A DNA stretch of 64,000 bases from Haliangium sp050303215 (lineage in GTDB: Bacteria > Myxococcota_A > Polyangia > Haliangiales > Haliangiaceae), in assembly GCF_050303215.1 (NCBI RefSeq), contig NZ_JBNLBH010000185.1, positions 1-64,000 of the forward strand, in the 5' to 3' direction. The notes beneath the pieces are model-generated. The model was given only the letters and a program-made list of their open reading frames with translations, was not told where the DNA came from and made no database searches. The translations under genes were made by a program, and so were the position numbers. Below are positions 47,711 to 56,771 of the stretch, one piece after another (the first letter of the stretch is position 1; every line of letters begins with the position of its first letter).

Positions 47711-49471
47711 TCACAGCCCTGGCCCGAGCACGGCCTTGACCTCCTCGGCCGCGTCCGGGTCATCGATGCCCAGCTCTTGGCAGCGCGCATAGAAGCGCCG
47801 CGCGCCCTCGTGATCGCCCCCGGCCCGGGCCACGTCGCCGGCCAGGAGCAGCGCCTCGGGCAGGGTCGGCGCCAACGCCAGCGCCCGCAGCGTCTCCTCC
47901 CGGGCGCGCTCGCCGCGGCCCGCCCGGAGCGCTCGCCGGGCCACGCGCAGGTGACTTCGGGCGGCTCGCACCCGCGCCGGTGCGGCCGGATCGTCGCCAC
48001 TCAGCGCGGGCAGATCCGGCGGCGGTGCCGGCGCTGCCGCGCCCAGCTCGTGGCGCAGATCGAAGGCCCGGAAGCGTCCGCCCGCGTCGGGTCCATCGGC
48101 CACCCACAGCACCATGGTCGAGGCGTCGATGAGCACCGTCTGCACCGCGGCCGGGTCTCGGAGCGCGCCCCGGTAGCCCAACGGCACCGGTGCCCCGCTG
48201 CCGTCGCGCCCGTCCCGCAGCAGCACCAGCGCCTGCTCCGGCCCAGTCAGCCCCCGCACCAGCGCCCGCGCCCGCTGCGCCCGCTGTGCCGAGGCCCGGC
48301 TGCGTCGGGCGCGATCGTTCTCCACGTCGTCCGCAAACGCCTCCGCCTCCAGCAGCCCGGTCACCACCATCGGCCCGTCGCCCCGGCGCACCGCGCTCTT
48401 GCTCGGGCTGCGCTCGACCACGGCCCACGACCGCGCCGGCCCATCCACCACCAGGAACGAGGCCGCCCCCAGCGGCGCCGCCGCCTCCAGCACGGCGATC
48501 GCGTCGGCCAGGCTGCGCGCATTTTCGAGCACGTCCCGGGCCAGCAGCGGCACCGGCTGCCCCGGCGCGGTGTGGGTCACGTCGGCCGTGCGCGCCGGGT
48601 GAACCAGCACCGCGATGCCCTCCGCGTTCACGCCCGTGAACACCCCCACCAGCCCGGGCCAGCCCACCGACGCGAACCCGATCACGCCCTCCGGGCGCAC
48701 GAACGACACCGTGGGATGGGCCGCGGCCGCATCGCCGCCGTCGCCGACCCCGGGCAGGGCCAAGCTGTGCCCCACCAGCACCCGGTCGCCGGCCGCGTCC
48801 CGAACCGCAGCCACGAACGACAGCGAGCGAGTGAGCGAGCGGCCGCCGGTCACCGCCGTGCCCGGCGCCGGCAAGCCCAGATCGAACCCAGCCTGGGTCC
48901 GCACCAGCACTTCGTAGTCGAGGGGCGGGGTCGCGCCCACCCGGGCCGACGCCGGATCGAGGTCGGGCTCCTCCTCGTCGCCACCGCGCCCGACCGCGGC
49001 CAGACTGGCCAGCTCCACGAGCTGGTGGCCCGGGATGCCCTCGTCCACATGCCGGTAGTGCCAGCGCAGGCGGGGCCCTCGAATGAGCCGGTCTAGTACC
49101 CCGTCGCCGCCCACGGCCGCCGCCACCGCCGGCACCAGCGCTGCGCTCGGCGCCCCCACCTCGGCCTCGAGCAGGCGTCCGTGGGCCGCCCCCAGCGCGG
49201 CCGGCGTGCCCTCCAGCCGCAGCACCGTGAGGCCCCCGGCGTGGGCGACCGTGTTTGCGCCCACGGCCAGCGCCGTGCCGGCGCCGTCCTCGCGCAAGTC
49301 CAGCCCCTCGGCCGGCGCGCGCGGGTGGGGCTGGGCGTAGGTGACCAGGCGTCCGAACAGCACGTACCCGGCGACTCCGCCCACGGCCGCCAGGATGAGC
49401 GCGATCGCCAAGCTGCGCGGGCCGCGGCGGGGCTGGTAGCGCCGATTGCTGCCGACGATGATATCGGTCAT
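47711..49471 (-). CDS. C45-like Ntn-hydrolase/acyltransferase homologue lacking the catalytic cysteine
   Basis: A 586-residue protein anchored by one N-terminal span (about 20-40). Residues about 85-430 match the acyl-CoA:6-APA acyltransferase (C45) family: EGTPAALGAAHGRLLEAEV, VGWPGLVGVFTGVNAEGIAVLVHPAR, LLARDVLENARSLADAIAVLE and AASFLVVDG. In active members the chain self-cleaves before a CTSF-type cysteine; here the place reads SLSF with Ser216 and no other cysteine nearby. A serine nucleophile or a dead enzyme are both possible. The C-terminal 110 residues form TPR-like helices (ARVRAARSHLRVARRAL, RARREE-type). TACGGT eleven bases before the ATG is a possible -10. Confidence 0.78.
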   Translation of the reverse strand: MTDIIVGSNRRYQPRRGPRSLAIALILAAVGGVAGYVLFGRLVTYAQPHPRAPAEGLDLREDGAGTALAVGANTVAHAGGLTVLRLEGTPAALGAAHGRLLEAEVGAPSAALVPAVAAAVGGDGVLDRLIRGPRLRWHYRHVDEGIPGHQLVELASLAAVGRGGDEEEPDLDPASARVGATPPLDYEVLVRTQAGFDLGLPAPGTAVTGGRSLTRSLSFVAAVRDAAGDRVLVGHSLALPGVGDGGDAAAAHPTVSFVRPEGVIGFASVGWPGLVGVFTGVNAEGIAVLVHPARTADVTHTAPGQPVPLLARDVLENARSLADAIAVLEAAAPLGAASFLVVDGPARSWAVVERSPSKSAVRRGDGPMVVTGLLEAEAFADDVENDRARRSRASAQRAQRARALVRGLTGPEQALVLLRDGRDGSGAPVPLGYRGALRDPAAVQTVLIDASTMVLWVADGPDAGGRFRAFDLRHELGAAAPAPPPDLPALSGDDPAAPARVRAARSHLRVARRALRAGRGERAREETLRALALAPTLPEALLLAGDVARAGGDHEGARRFYARCQELGIDDPDAAEEVKAVLGPGL

Positions 49472-49556
49472 TGGCGCGCCCCACCGTAGCCCGAATCCCG
49501 CCCCGAGTCACGGGTCACATGCCGCCGGGGCCGTGGATGCTACGATATCGGCTACT

Positions 49557-50228
49557 ATGAAGCGCCTCGTCTCGCCTGTCCCTGTCCCTGCTGCGGCCGT
49601 CCTGGCCTTCACCGTCTCCGCGCTGGTGACCCTGGCGCCCGCGCCGGCCGCGGCCGACCTACTCACGCTCTACGCCGAGGCCCACGGCGGCGGCGCCTTC
49701 GGCGATGGTTTGGGCGGCGAGGCCCAACGGGACGCCTTCCACGCCGGCGCTCAGGGCCTGACCTACGGCGGCATCGTCGGCGCCGAGGTCCTGTTCGTCG
49801 ACCTCTGGGTCCAGCACGACCAGTACAACCGCGACGGCGAGCTGGCCGGCACCTGGACCCAGTTCATGCTCGGCCTCGACACCCAATTCGACATCGGCAA
49901 GAAGCGCAAGGGCAGGGGCACCGACCGCTTCAGCGCCGGCTACGGCGAGCTCGGCTTCGCCGTCGGCTTCGGCGTCGGCACCGGCCAGCAGGTCATACCC
50001 CCCCTCGACAACGCCCAGGTCACCGACAAGGGCTTCCTGGGCCAGATCAGCCTCGGCTTCGGCTACCGCTTCAACCGAGTCTTGTCCCTGGGCGTGAGCC
50101 TGCCGGTGCAGGTCGGCTACATGTTCAAGAGCGGCGACGGCCGCGCCGCCAACGACACCGGCAACCAGTACTATGGCGCCCAGGGCGCGGCGCTGATCAA
50201 CCTGCGTCTCACCGCGCCCATCCGCTGA
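49557..50228 (+). CDS. Outer-membrane-like protein with signal peptide
   Basis: A 223-residue exported protein. ATG 49557 begins MKRLVSPVPVPAAAVLAF with a signal peptide ending PAPAAAD near residue 34; the longer frame upstream lacks a signal. The mature part alternates hydrophobic and polar residues in strands of about ten residues (LTLYAEAHGGGAFGD, WTQFMLGLDTQFDIG, FSAGYGELGFAVGFGV, GQISLGFGYRFNRVLSLGVSLPVQVGYMF), which fits an eight-stranded barrel ending LRLTAPIR. I do not recognise a named family. TACGAT lies ten bases before the ATG. The C45-like gene is divergent. Confidence 0.72.
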   Translation: MKRLVSPVPVPAAAVLAFTVSALVTLAPAPAAADLLTLYAEAHGGGAFGDGLGGEAQRDAFHAGAQGLTYGGIVGAEVLFVDLWVQHDQYNRDGELAGTWTQFMLGLDTQFDIGKKRKGRGTDRFSAGYGELGFAVGFGVGTGQQVIPPLDNAQVTDKGFLGQISLGFGYRFNRVLSLGVSLPVQVGYMFKSGDGRAANDTGNQYYGAQGAALINLRLTAPIR

Positions 50229-50296
50229 GACCGCGGCCACCGTGGCCGTCGCCCGACAGTCTTCGTCCGCGAGCGGCTCGTGGTAGAAAGGACCCG

Positions 50297-51163
50297 ATGT
50301 CGCACCACGGCGGACCTTCCCGACCGATCGCGGGTCGGCTTCATCGGCTCCTGCGCTACCCGGTCAAGTCCATGCAGGGCGAGCAGGTGAGCGCGGTGTC
50401 CATCACCGCCGACGGCCTCACCGGGGACCGCGACTGGGCCATCGAGGATGCGGCCACCAGCCTGGTTGCCAGCGCCAAGCGACCAGGCCGCTGGGGTGCG
50501 CTGTTGCAGTGCCAGGCCCGAGGCGCGGGGGACGACGTCGTCGTGTCAGTGCCCACCGGTGCGACCGCGCCGGTCACGGAGCCGGACGCCGTGGCTGTCC
50601 TGGTCGGCGCATACGTGGGCCGACAGGTGCACCTGCGCCACCGCTCCGCCGCCGCCCACCGCATCGAGCGCACCGACCCCGACCTCGCCGCGGACGTGAG
50701 CGGCGAGCACCTGCGGCTCGGCGACGCTCAGGTCGGTACGCTCGGGGGCGCCGCTCCCGGCAGCCTGTTCGACTTCGCGCCCATACACCTGGTGTCCACC
50801 GCCACCCTCGACCACCTGGCGTCCGTGATCGGAGCCGGCGGGGCCGATGAGCGTCGTTTCCGGCCCAACCTGATCGTGGACATCGACGACGAGCCGTACG
50901 GCGAGAACACGTGGGTGGGTCGCGACATCACCATTGGCGACGTCGTGCTCTCGGTCATCGTGCCCACGCCCCGATGCGCCATCCCATCGCTGGCCCAGGC
51001 CGGCGACCTGCTTGCCTCGGCCGACACCGTGCGCGTCGTCGCCCACCAAAACCGGGTCGACATCCCCGGTATCGGGCGCATGCCATGCCTCGGCGCGTAC
51101 GCCCGGGTGCGCACCGGCGGCGCAGTGGAGGTCGGGATGGCGATCTCGATAGCGCCGGCCTGA
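50297..51163 (+). CDS. MOSC-domain protein
   Basis: A 288-residue protein of the MOSC type (molybdenum cofactor sulfurase C-terminal-like, as in mARC, YcbX and YiiM). The N-terminal MOSC_N part has HRLLRYPVKSMQGEQVSAVSI and GLTGDRDWAI; the MOSC part has RRFRPNLIVDI, WVGRDITIGD and TPRCAIPSLAQ with the cysteine that binds molybdopterin in related enzymes. It lacks the FAD/ferredoxin domains of YcbX, so a partner reductase would be needed. TAGAAA, seven bases before the ATG, is a possible -10. Its substrate cannot be told from sequence. Confidence 0.88.
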   Translation: MSHHGGPSRPIAGRLHRLLRYPVKSMQGEQVSAVSITADGLTGDRDWAIEDAATSLVASAKRPGRWGALLQCQARGAGDDVVVSVPTGATAPVTEPDAVAVLVGAYVGRQVHLRHRSAAAHRIERTDPDLAADVSGEHLRLGDAQVGTLGGAAPGSLFDFAPIHLVSTATLDHLASVIGAGGADERRFRPNLIVDIDDEPYGENTWVGRDITIGDVVLSVIVPTPRCAIPSLAQAGDLLASADTVRVVAHQNRVDIPGIGRMPCLGAYARVRTGGAVEVGMAISIAPA

Positions 51164-51235
51164 GCCCTGCGCCGCGGCCCGCGGGCGCTGCCCTTGATTC
51201 CGCATCGCCCTGGCTTCATGCTGGGCTCAGAGACC

Positions 51236-52936
51236 ATGGCCCCCGGCTTCCCCATCGGCATCTCCGACTTCCGCAAGCTGCGCGAGGGCGGGCACGTCTA
51301 CGTCGACAAGTCGCAGCTCATCTGCGACCTGATCGACCGCGACAACGTCGAGGTGTTCCTGCTACCGCGGCCGCGGCGCTTTGGCAAGACCCTCAACCTC
51401 ACCATGCTGCGGTGCTTCTTCGAGCGCTCGGACGAAGACCTCGCGCCCCTGTTCGACGGCCTCGCGGTGTGGCGGGCCGGGGCTCACTACCGGGCCCACT
51501 TCCAGCGCTACCCGGTCATCTACCTCACCTTCAAGGGCACCAAGCGCGACCGCTTCGAAGACGCGTGGGCGGCGCTGCGCGAGCTCATCACCAAGCTCTA
51601 CGACGAGCATCGCGAGCTGCTCGATGCCGACACCTTGAGCGCGAGCGAGACCGTCGCCTACCACCAGATCCTCGACCGCACGGCGCCGCCCGAGCTGTAT
51701 CACGACGCCCTCGGCGACCTCGTGCGCCACCTGGCCCGCTATCACGGAGAGAAGGTCGTGGTGCTCATCGACGAGTACGACGAGCCCCTGCACGCGGCCT
51801 ATCTCGGCGGCTACGCCAAACCCATGCTGGACTTCCTGCGGGCGTTCCTGAGCGGCGCGCTGAAGGACCAAGCCCACCTGCACAAGGCCGTGCTCACGGG
51901 CATCCTGCGGGTAGCCCGGGAGAGCATTTTTTCGGGCCTCAACAACCTGGCCGTGTACTCGCTGCTTCACGTCGAGCTGGCGAGCTGCTTCGGCTTCACC
52001 GAGGCCGAGGTGGACGCGCTCCTGGCCCAGGCCGGTCGAAGCGAACAGCGGGCCGTGGTCCAGCACTGGTACAACGGCTACGACTTCGGCGGCGAGGTCA
52101 TCTACAACCCCTGGTCGGTGCTGTCCTTCCTCAGCGACCCCAGCGGCCACCCCGGCCCGCACTGGCTGACCACCAGCGCCAACCGCCTCATCAAGCATGT
52201 GCTCGAAGCCCGGGCCGCGCGGTTGCAACCCGTATTCGAGGCCCTGCTCGACGGCGAGCGCATCGAGCGCGTCATCGACCCCCACGTCGTGCTCGACGCC
52301 CTGGACCGCGATGACGACGCGGTCTGGGCGCTGCTGGTGTTTTCGGGCTACTTGCGCGCGAGCGCGCGCTCTCGGGGCGCCATGGAGCAGCCCGCGCACG
52401 AGCTGTCGATCCCCAACCGCGAGGTCCGCCTGCTGTACAGCGGCACCTTCGCGGCCTGGATGAAGGCGCGCCTGATCGGCCACGGCGGCGACCTCGACCT
52501 GCTCACGGCGGCCCTGTTCCGGGGCGACGCCGAGGGCGTCGAGAGCCAGCTCCAGACCTTCATGGACAGCATGGCCTCGTACTTCGACACCGCCCGGCCC
52601 AGCCTCGAACACTTCTATCACGGCTTCGTGCTCGGCCTGCTGGCCGTGCTCGAACCCGACTACCAGGTCCGCTCCAACCGCGAGTCGGGCCGCGGTCGCC
52701 CGGACCTCCTGATCCGACCGACCCGGCCCGGCCGGCCCGGGGTCGTGCTCGAGCTCAAGGTCGCCCGGCCTGGCAAGAAGACCCTGGCCCAAGCCCTGCG
52801 CGAGGGCCGCGACCAGATCGAGAGCAACGCCTACGCCGCCGAGCTGACCGCCGCCGGCGCTGACCCCATCCACGCCTACGCCGTCGCCTTCGACGGCACC
52901 GAGGTCCGGGTCGAGGCCGCCGCAGTAGCGCCGTAG
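51236..52936 (+). CDS. AAA-ATPase-like protein with C-terminal PD-(D/E)XK nuclease domain
   Basis: A 566-residue protein of the AAA-ATPase_like plus DUF1703/PDDEXK_9 type, widespread in anaerobes, Bacteroidetes and myxobacteria and usually present in many copies. The N-terminus FPIGISDFRKLREGGHVYVDKSQLI is the family opening. The nucleotide-binding motif is PRRFGKTLNL, a variant P-loop; VVLIDEYDEPLH is the Walker B region. The C-terminal domain has YHGFVLGLLAVLE, ESGRGRPDLLI and VVLELKVA, i.e. the D...ExK nuclease pattern. ATG 51236 is chosen for family likeness; ATG 51218 or TTG 51194 are alternatives. Role unknown; defence or mobile-element linkage is often guessed. Confidence 0.9.
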   Translation: MAPGFPIGISDFRKLREGGHVYVDKSQLICDLIDRDNVEVFLLPRPRRFGKTLNLTMLRCFFERSDEDLAPLFDGLAVWRAGAHYRAHFQRYPVIYLTFKGTKRDRFEDAWAALRELITKLYDEHRELLDADTLSASETVAYHQILDRTAPPELYHDALGDLVRHLARYHGEKVVVLIDEYDEPLHAAYLGGYAKPMLDFLRAFLSGALKDQAHLHKAVLTGILRVARESIFSGLNNLAVYSLLHVELASCFGFTEAEVDALLAQAGRSEQRAVVQHWYNGYDFGGEVIYNPWSVLSFLSDPSGHPGPHWLTTSANRLIKHVLEARAARLQPVFEALLDGERIERVIDPHVVLDALDRDDDAVWALLVFSGYLRASARSRGAMEQPAHELSIPNREVRLLYSGTFAAWMKARLIGHGGDLDLLTAALFRGDAEGVESQLQTFMDSMASYFDTARPSLEHFYHGFVLGLLAVLEPDYQVRSNRESGRGRPDLLIRPTRPGRPGVVLELKVARPGKKTLAQALREGRDQIESNAYAAELTAAGADPIHAYAVAFDGTEVRVEAAAVAP

Positions 52937-53040
52937 TCCCCACCTTGGGGAGCGGTGACGCGCCTCACCGCGCCCATTCACCGAGGGCAACGGAGGCGAA
53001 CGCGGCCCCATGGCCAGGCCGGATACGGTAAGGATCCGCC

Positions 53041-53895
53041 ATGCGCCACATCCACGCCACCGCCACCGCCGTCGGCCAGGCTCTGCAGGGCCCGGCCGGG
53101 CTGAGTCTGTCCCTCATTGCCGCGTGCGTACTCGCCGGTGCCGGCTGCGCCGACGACGCCAGCCCCGGCATCGACGCCGCGCCCGGTATCGACGCCGCGC
53201 CCGGTATCGACGCCGCACCCGTCGACGCCATGTCCACGTGTGCCGCTGACCAGGTCTCCTTCACGGGCTCGTACATCGACTGGGACGGCAACTCCACCGG
53301 CCCGTTCAACACCCTCGACACGACCGTGGCCGAGGTCGCCAACCCCGACAACAGCACGACCATCACCGCGCCCAACGGACGCGTCACCACCATGTGCATG
53401 CCGCAGGCGGGCGACTCCATCGTGACCTTGACCCATCCCGACTACCTGACCCTGCGCTACACCTTCCACCCGGTCAGCGACGCCGGTGGCTTCGACCTGC
53501 GCGGCCTCACCCCCGCGCGCGCCGACGAGCTGTTCACCGGCCTGGGCATCACCCGCGACACCGCCACGGCCCAGGTGTTGGTGGCCGTGCGCATGTCCAC
53601 GACCAACCCCGACGCCGTGGGCGATCCCGTCGTCGGCGCCCGGGTCCAGCTCGGCAACGCCGCCGCCGGGACCTATGTCGACACCGGCAGCGGCGACTTC
53701 GGCGCCGGTGACACATTGCTCACGGGCGGGGCCGCGACCGGCGCGTTCGTGCTGTTCGCCAACACCGAGGTCGGCGGCGGCGAGGCCACGGTCACCGTGA
53801 CCCCGCCGGCCCAGGTCACCTGCGACGGCCCGAGCAGCATCCAGGTCAGCGCCGGCGAGCTGGCCGCTACCACCGTCACCTGCCGGTCCCTGTGA
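53041..53895 (+). CDS. Lipoprotein with GIDAAP repeats, unrecognised
   Basis: A 284-residue exported lipoprotein. The hydrophobic part SLIAACVLAGAGC (ending near residue 36) gives the lipobox, and the mature chain starts with three GIDAAP copies as a flexible spacer. The body (about 65-284) is beta-rich: FTGSYIDWDGNSTGPFNTLD, TLRYTFHPVSDAGGFDL, VVGARVQLGNAAAG, with three cysteines besides the lipidated one. TACGGT lies eleven bases before the ATG. Such lipoproteins with Asp/Ala/Pro linkers are common in myxobacteria. Surface attachment is inferred, function is unknown. Confidence 0.78.
   Translation: MRHIHATATAVGQALQGPAGLSLSLIAACVLAGAGCADDASPGIDAAPGIDAAPGIDAAPVDAMSTCAADQVSFTGSYIDWDGNSTGPFNTLDTTVAEVANPDNSTTITAPNGRVTTMCMPQAGDSIVTLTHPDYLTLRYTFHPVSDAGGFDLRGLTPARADELFTGLGITRDTATAQVLVAVRMSTTNPDAVGDPVVGARVQLGNAAAGTYVDTGSGDFGAGDTLLTGGAATGAFVLFANTEVGGGEATVTVTPPAQVTCDGPSSIQVSAGELAATTVTCRSL
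53167..53220 (+). repeat. 18-bp tandem repeat, three copies, in the lipoprotein linker
   Basis: Three in-frame 18-base units of the form GGYATCGACGCCGCRCCC encode GIDAAP three times. The first unit has GGC where the others have GGT. The repeat lengthens the spacer after the lipidated cysteine. Confidence 0.9.
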
Positions 53896-54061
53896 CACCG
53901 ACACCTCGCGGCGAACGGATGTCGACGGAGCTGCCCGCCGCCCCATCACCTGCCGGTCCCCGTAGCCCCGCGCGGTCGCCGAGGAGCGCTCGGGCAGGGC
54001 GGGGTCGCTGCGCCCGCCTGCGACGGGGCAGGGCCCAGCGATCGTGCTACGTTGCGCGCGC

Positions 54062-56233
54062 ATGACCGACAGCGTCCCTGATCGCTATCGCACCGCCGCG
54101 GGCGTGCAGGTAGAGCGGCGTGCCCGCACCCTGTCCGCGACCTCGGCGACCGAGCCCCTCATCGACGCCCTCGACCACCGTCTGGGCATGCTGACGGCCT
54201 CGGAGTACGAGTACCCCGGGCGCTACGTGCGCGCCGCCGTGGGCTTCGTGGATCCACCGCTGCGGCTATGGTCGCGGGCCCGGGCGGTGTGGGTGGACGC
54301 GCTCAACCCGCGCGGCCGGGTGCTGCTGGGCGTGATCCGCGCCGCCCTCGACGGCCTCCCCGCGGTCGAGGCCATGGACGCCACCGAAGACTCCCTGGCG
54401 GTGCGCATCCGCGCGCCCGGCCGTCGTTTCCCCGAAGAACAGCGCAGCAAGCAGGTGTCCGTATTCTCGCTGCTGCGGGCCATCGTGAGCGCCTTTGCCG
54501 GCCCTGACGACCCCTTCCTGGGCCTGTACGGCGTCTTTGGCTACGACCTCGCCTTCCAGTTCGAGCCCATCACCTACTGCCAGCACCGCCCGTGCGAGCA
54601 GCGCGACCTGGTCTTGTACCTGCCCGATCGCGTGCTCGTCGTCGATCCGCCCCGGGACGCGGCCGTCCAGTACGACTACGAGTTCACGATCGACGGCGTC
54701 ACCACCGCCGGTCTCGAGCGCGGCGGCGACTCGGACCCGTACCGGCCCGCGGCCGCGGTCGCGCAGCGGCGGGATCAAGCCCCGGGCGAGTTCGCGGCCC
54801 TGGTGCGCGAGGCCCACGAGTGGTTTCGGCGCGGCGACCTGTTCGAGGTCGTCGCCGGCCAGAGCTTTTTCGAGCCCTGCCGGCAGCCGCCGTCGACCGT
54901 GTACCGGCGCCTGCGCGAGCGCAACCCAGCCCCGTACGCCATCCTGATGAACCTGGGCGAGCGCGAGTACCTGGTCGGGGCCTCGCCTGAAATGTACCTG
55001 CGCGTGAGCGGGCGACGCATCGAGACCGGCCCCATCTCGGGCACCATTGCGCGTGGCGACGACGCCCTCGGTGACGCTGAGCAGATCCTCACCCTGCTCA
55101 ACTCGGACAAAGAGGCCGCCGAGCTCACCATGTGCACCGACGTCGACCGCAACGACAAGTCACGGGTGTGCGAGCCCGGCAGCGTGCGCGTCATCGGGCG
55201 CCGACAGATCGAGCTGTACTCGCGCCTGATCCACACCGTGGACCACGTCGAGGGCACCCTGCGCCCGCCCTTCGACGGCCTCGACGCCTTCCTCAGCCAC
55301 GCCTGGGCCGTCACCGTCACCGGCGCGCCCAAGCTGTGGGCCATGCGCTTCATCGAGCAGCACGAGCGCTCGCACCGGGCCTGGTACGGGGGGGCATTTG
55401 GCCGGGTTGGCTTCGACGGCGACATCGACACCGGTCTTACCCTGCGCACCATCCGCATCAAGGACGGCGTGGCCGAAATCCGCGCCGGCGGCACCCTGCT
55501 CATCGACGCCGATCCCGACAGCGAGGAGCGCGAGACCGAGCTCAAGGCCGCGGCCTTCATCGACGCGGTCCTGGGTGACGCGCCGGCGTCGACGGCACCC
55601 ACGGTCCGCGAACGGGTCGGGACCGGGCGGCGGGTGCTTTTGATCGACCATGAAGACTCCTTCGTGCACACCCTGGCCGACTACTTTCGCCAGACCGGGG
55701 CCGAGGTGTCCACGCTCCGGGCCGACCCCGATCGCGGCGAGCGCGAGCGCATGCTGCGCGAGATCGGGCCCGATCTGCTGGTCCTGTCGCCGGGCCCGGG
55801 CACACCTGCCACCTTCGACCTGAGCACCACCATCGAGCTGGCGCGCGCGGCCCAGGTCCCCGTCTTCGGCGTCTGTCTGGGCCTCCAAGGCATTGTCGAG
55901 CACTTCGGCGGTGCCCTCGGCGTGCTGCCCTACCCAGTGCACGGCAAGGCGTCCGAGATCCACGTGCGCGGCGGGCGCCTGTTCGAGGGCCTGCCCACGC
56001 GCTTCCGGGCCGGCCGCTATCACTCTTTGTACGCCCGGCGCGAGGCCGTGCCCGAGGCCGAGCTCATCATCACCGCCGAGACCGAAGACCAGCTCGTCAT
56101 GGCCGTCGAGCATCGACGCCTGCCCATCGCCGCGGTGCAGTTCCACCCCGAGTCGATCCTGAGCGCGCGCGAAGCGGTCGGCCTGGGCCTCATCGACAAC
56201 GCGGTCAGGATCCTTGCCACCCGGCGGGGCTGA
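54062..56233 (+). CDS. trpEG: Anthranilate synthase, fused components I and II (TrpEG)
   Basis: A 723-residue bifunctional enzyme that makes anthranilate from chorismate and glutamine, as in rhizobial TrpE(G). Component I (about 1-515) has the fused-form opening SEYEYPGRYVRAAVGFVDPP, chorismate-site motifs GPISGTIARG and CTDVDRNDKSRVCEPGSV, and GAPKLWAMRFIE. The glutaminase part (about 530-723) has LLIDHEDSFVHTLADYF, VFGVCLGLQGIVEHFGG with the catalytic Cys, and AVQFHPESI with the His. The classical LLES tryptophan-feedback motif of stand-alone TrpE is not seen at the N-terminus. ATG 54062 is eight bases after TACGTT. No other trp gene is adjacent; a separate trpE begins at 63200. Confidence 0.93.
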   Translation: MTDSVPDRYRTAAGVQVERRARTLSATSATEPLIDALDHRLGMLTASEYEYPGRYVRAAVGFVDPPLRLWSRARAVWVDALNPRGRVLLGVIRAALDGLPAVEAMDATEDSLAVRIRAPGRRFPEEQRSKQVSVFSLLRAIVSAFAGPDDPFLGLYGVFGYDLAFQFEPITYCQHRPCEQRDLVLYLPDRVLVVDPPRDAAVQYDYEFTIDGVTTAGLERGGDSDPYRPAAAVAQRRDQAPGEFAALVREAHEWFRRGDLFEVVAGQSFFEPCRQPPSTVYRRLRERNPAPYAILMNLGEREYLVGASPEMYLRVSGRRIETGPISGTIARGDDALGDAEQILTLLNSDKEAAELTMCTDVDRNDKSRVCEPGSVRVIGRRQIELYSRLIHTVDHVEGTLRPPFDGLDAFLSHAWAVTVTGAPKLWAMRFIEQHERSHRAWYGGAFGRVGFDGDIDTGLTLRTIRIKDGVAEIRAGGTLLIDADPDSEERETELKAAAFIDAVLGDAPASTAPTVRERVGTGRRVLLIDHEDSFVHTLADYFRQTGAEVSTLRADPDRGERERMLREIGPDLLVLSPGPGTPATFDLSTTIELARAAQVPVFGVCLGLQGIVEHFGGALGVLPYPVHGKASEIHVRGGRLFEGLPTRFRAGRYHSLYARREAVPEAELIITAETEDQLVMAVEHRRLPIAAVQFHPESILSAREAVGLGLIDNAVRILATRRG

Positions 56234-56302
56234 TCATCCGGTCTCGCCGCCGCCCACGAACGCGCCCCACAGCGCGTGGCGTCGGCCACGTCGCGAGCCC
56301 AC

Positions 56303-56692
56303 ATGACGACCCGCCTCGACCCCGCCACCGGCCCCGAGCGCATCAACCGTGGCGACATCTTCTGGATCGCGCCCGACGACGCACGCGGGCCCGCGCCCGA
56401 CTATGCCCATCCCCACGTCGTGGTCCAGGATGACGTCTTCAACCACTCACGCATCACCACCGTGGTCGTGTGCGCGCTCACCTCGAACCTGCACCGGGCC
56501 AAAGAGCCCGGCAACGTACTGCTCGACCCGGGCGAGGGCGATCTGCCCAAGCAGAGCGTCGTGGTCGTGTCGCAGATCTCGTCAGTCGCCAGAGCCCGCC
56601 TGGGCGACCGCATCGGCGCGCTGTCCGACGCCCGCGTGGACCAGATCCTGGCCGGCCTGCGGTTCCAGCAAGTCTCGTTCTTCGAGCGGTAG
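56303..56692 (+). CDS. MazF/PemK-like toxin homologue
   Basis: A 129-residue protein of the MazF/PemK fold, ribosome-independent mRNA interferases. Family marks are INRGDIFWIAPDD, PHVVVQDDVFN, TTVVVCALTSNLHRAKEPGNV, LPKQSVVVVSQISSV and LGDRIGALSD. The ATG at 56303 removes a short upstream extension. No antitoxin is seen in the 69 bases before it or directly after it, so it may be an orphan, a housekeeping PemK-like protein or half of a decayed pair. Confidence 0.85.
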   Translation: MTTRLDPATGPERINRGDIFWIAPDDARGPAPDYAHPHVVVQDDVFNHSRITTVVVCALTSNLHRAKEPGNVLLDPGEGDLPKQSVVVVSQISSVARARLGDRIGALSDARVDQILAGLRFQQVSFFER

Positions 56693-56771
56693 CGCCAGCG
56701 GTGCGGAGGTCCGCCGGCGGTGACGGCCGCCTAGGAGTCGGCGAAGACGTCGTCGAGGGTAGCGGCGACGA

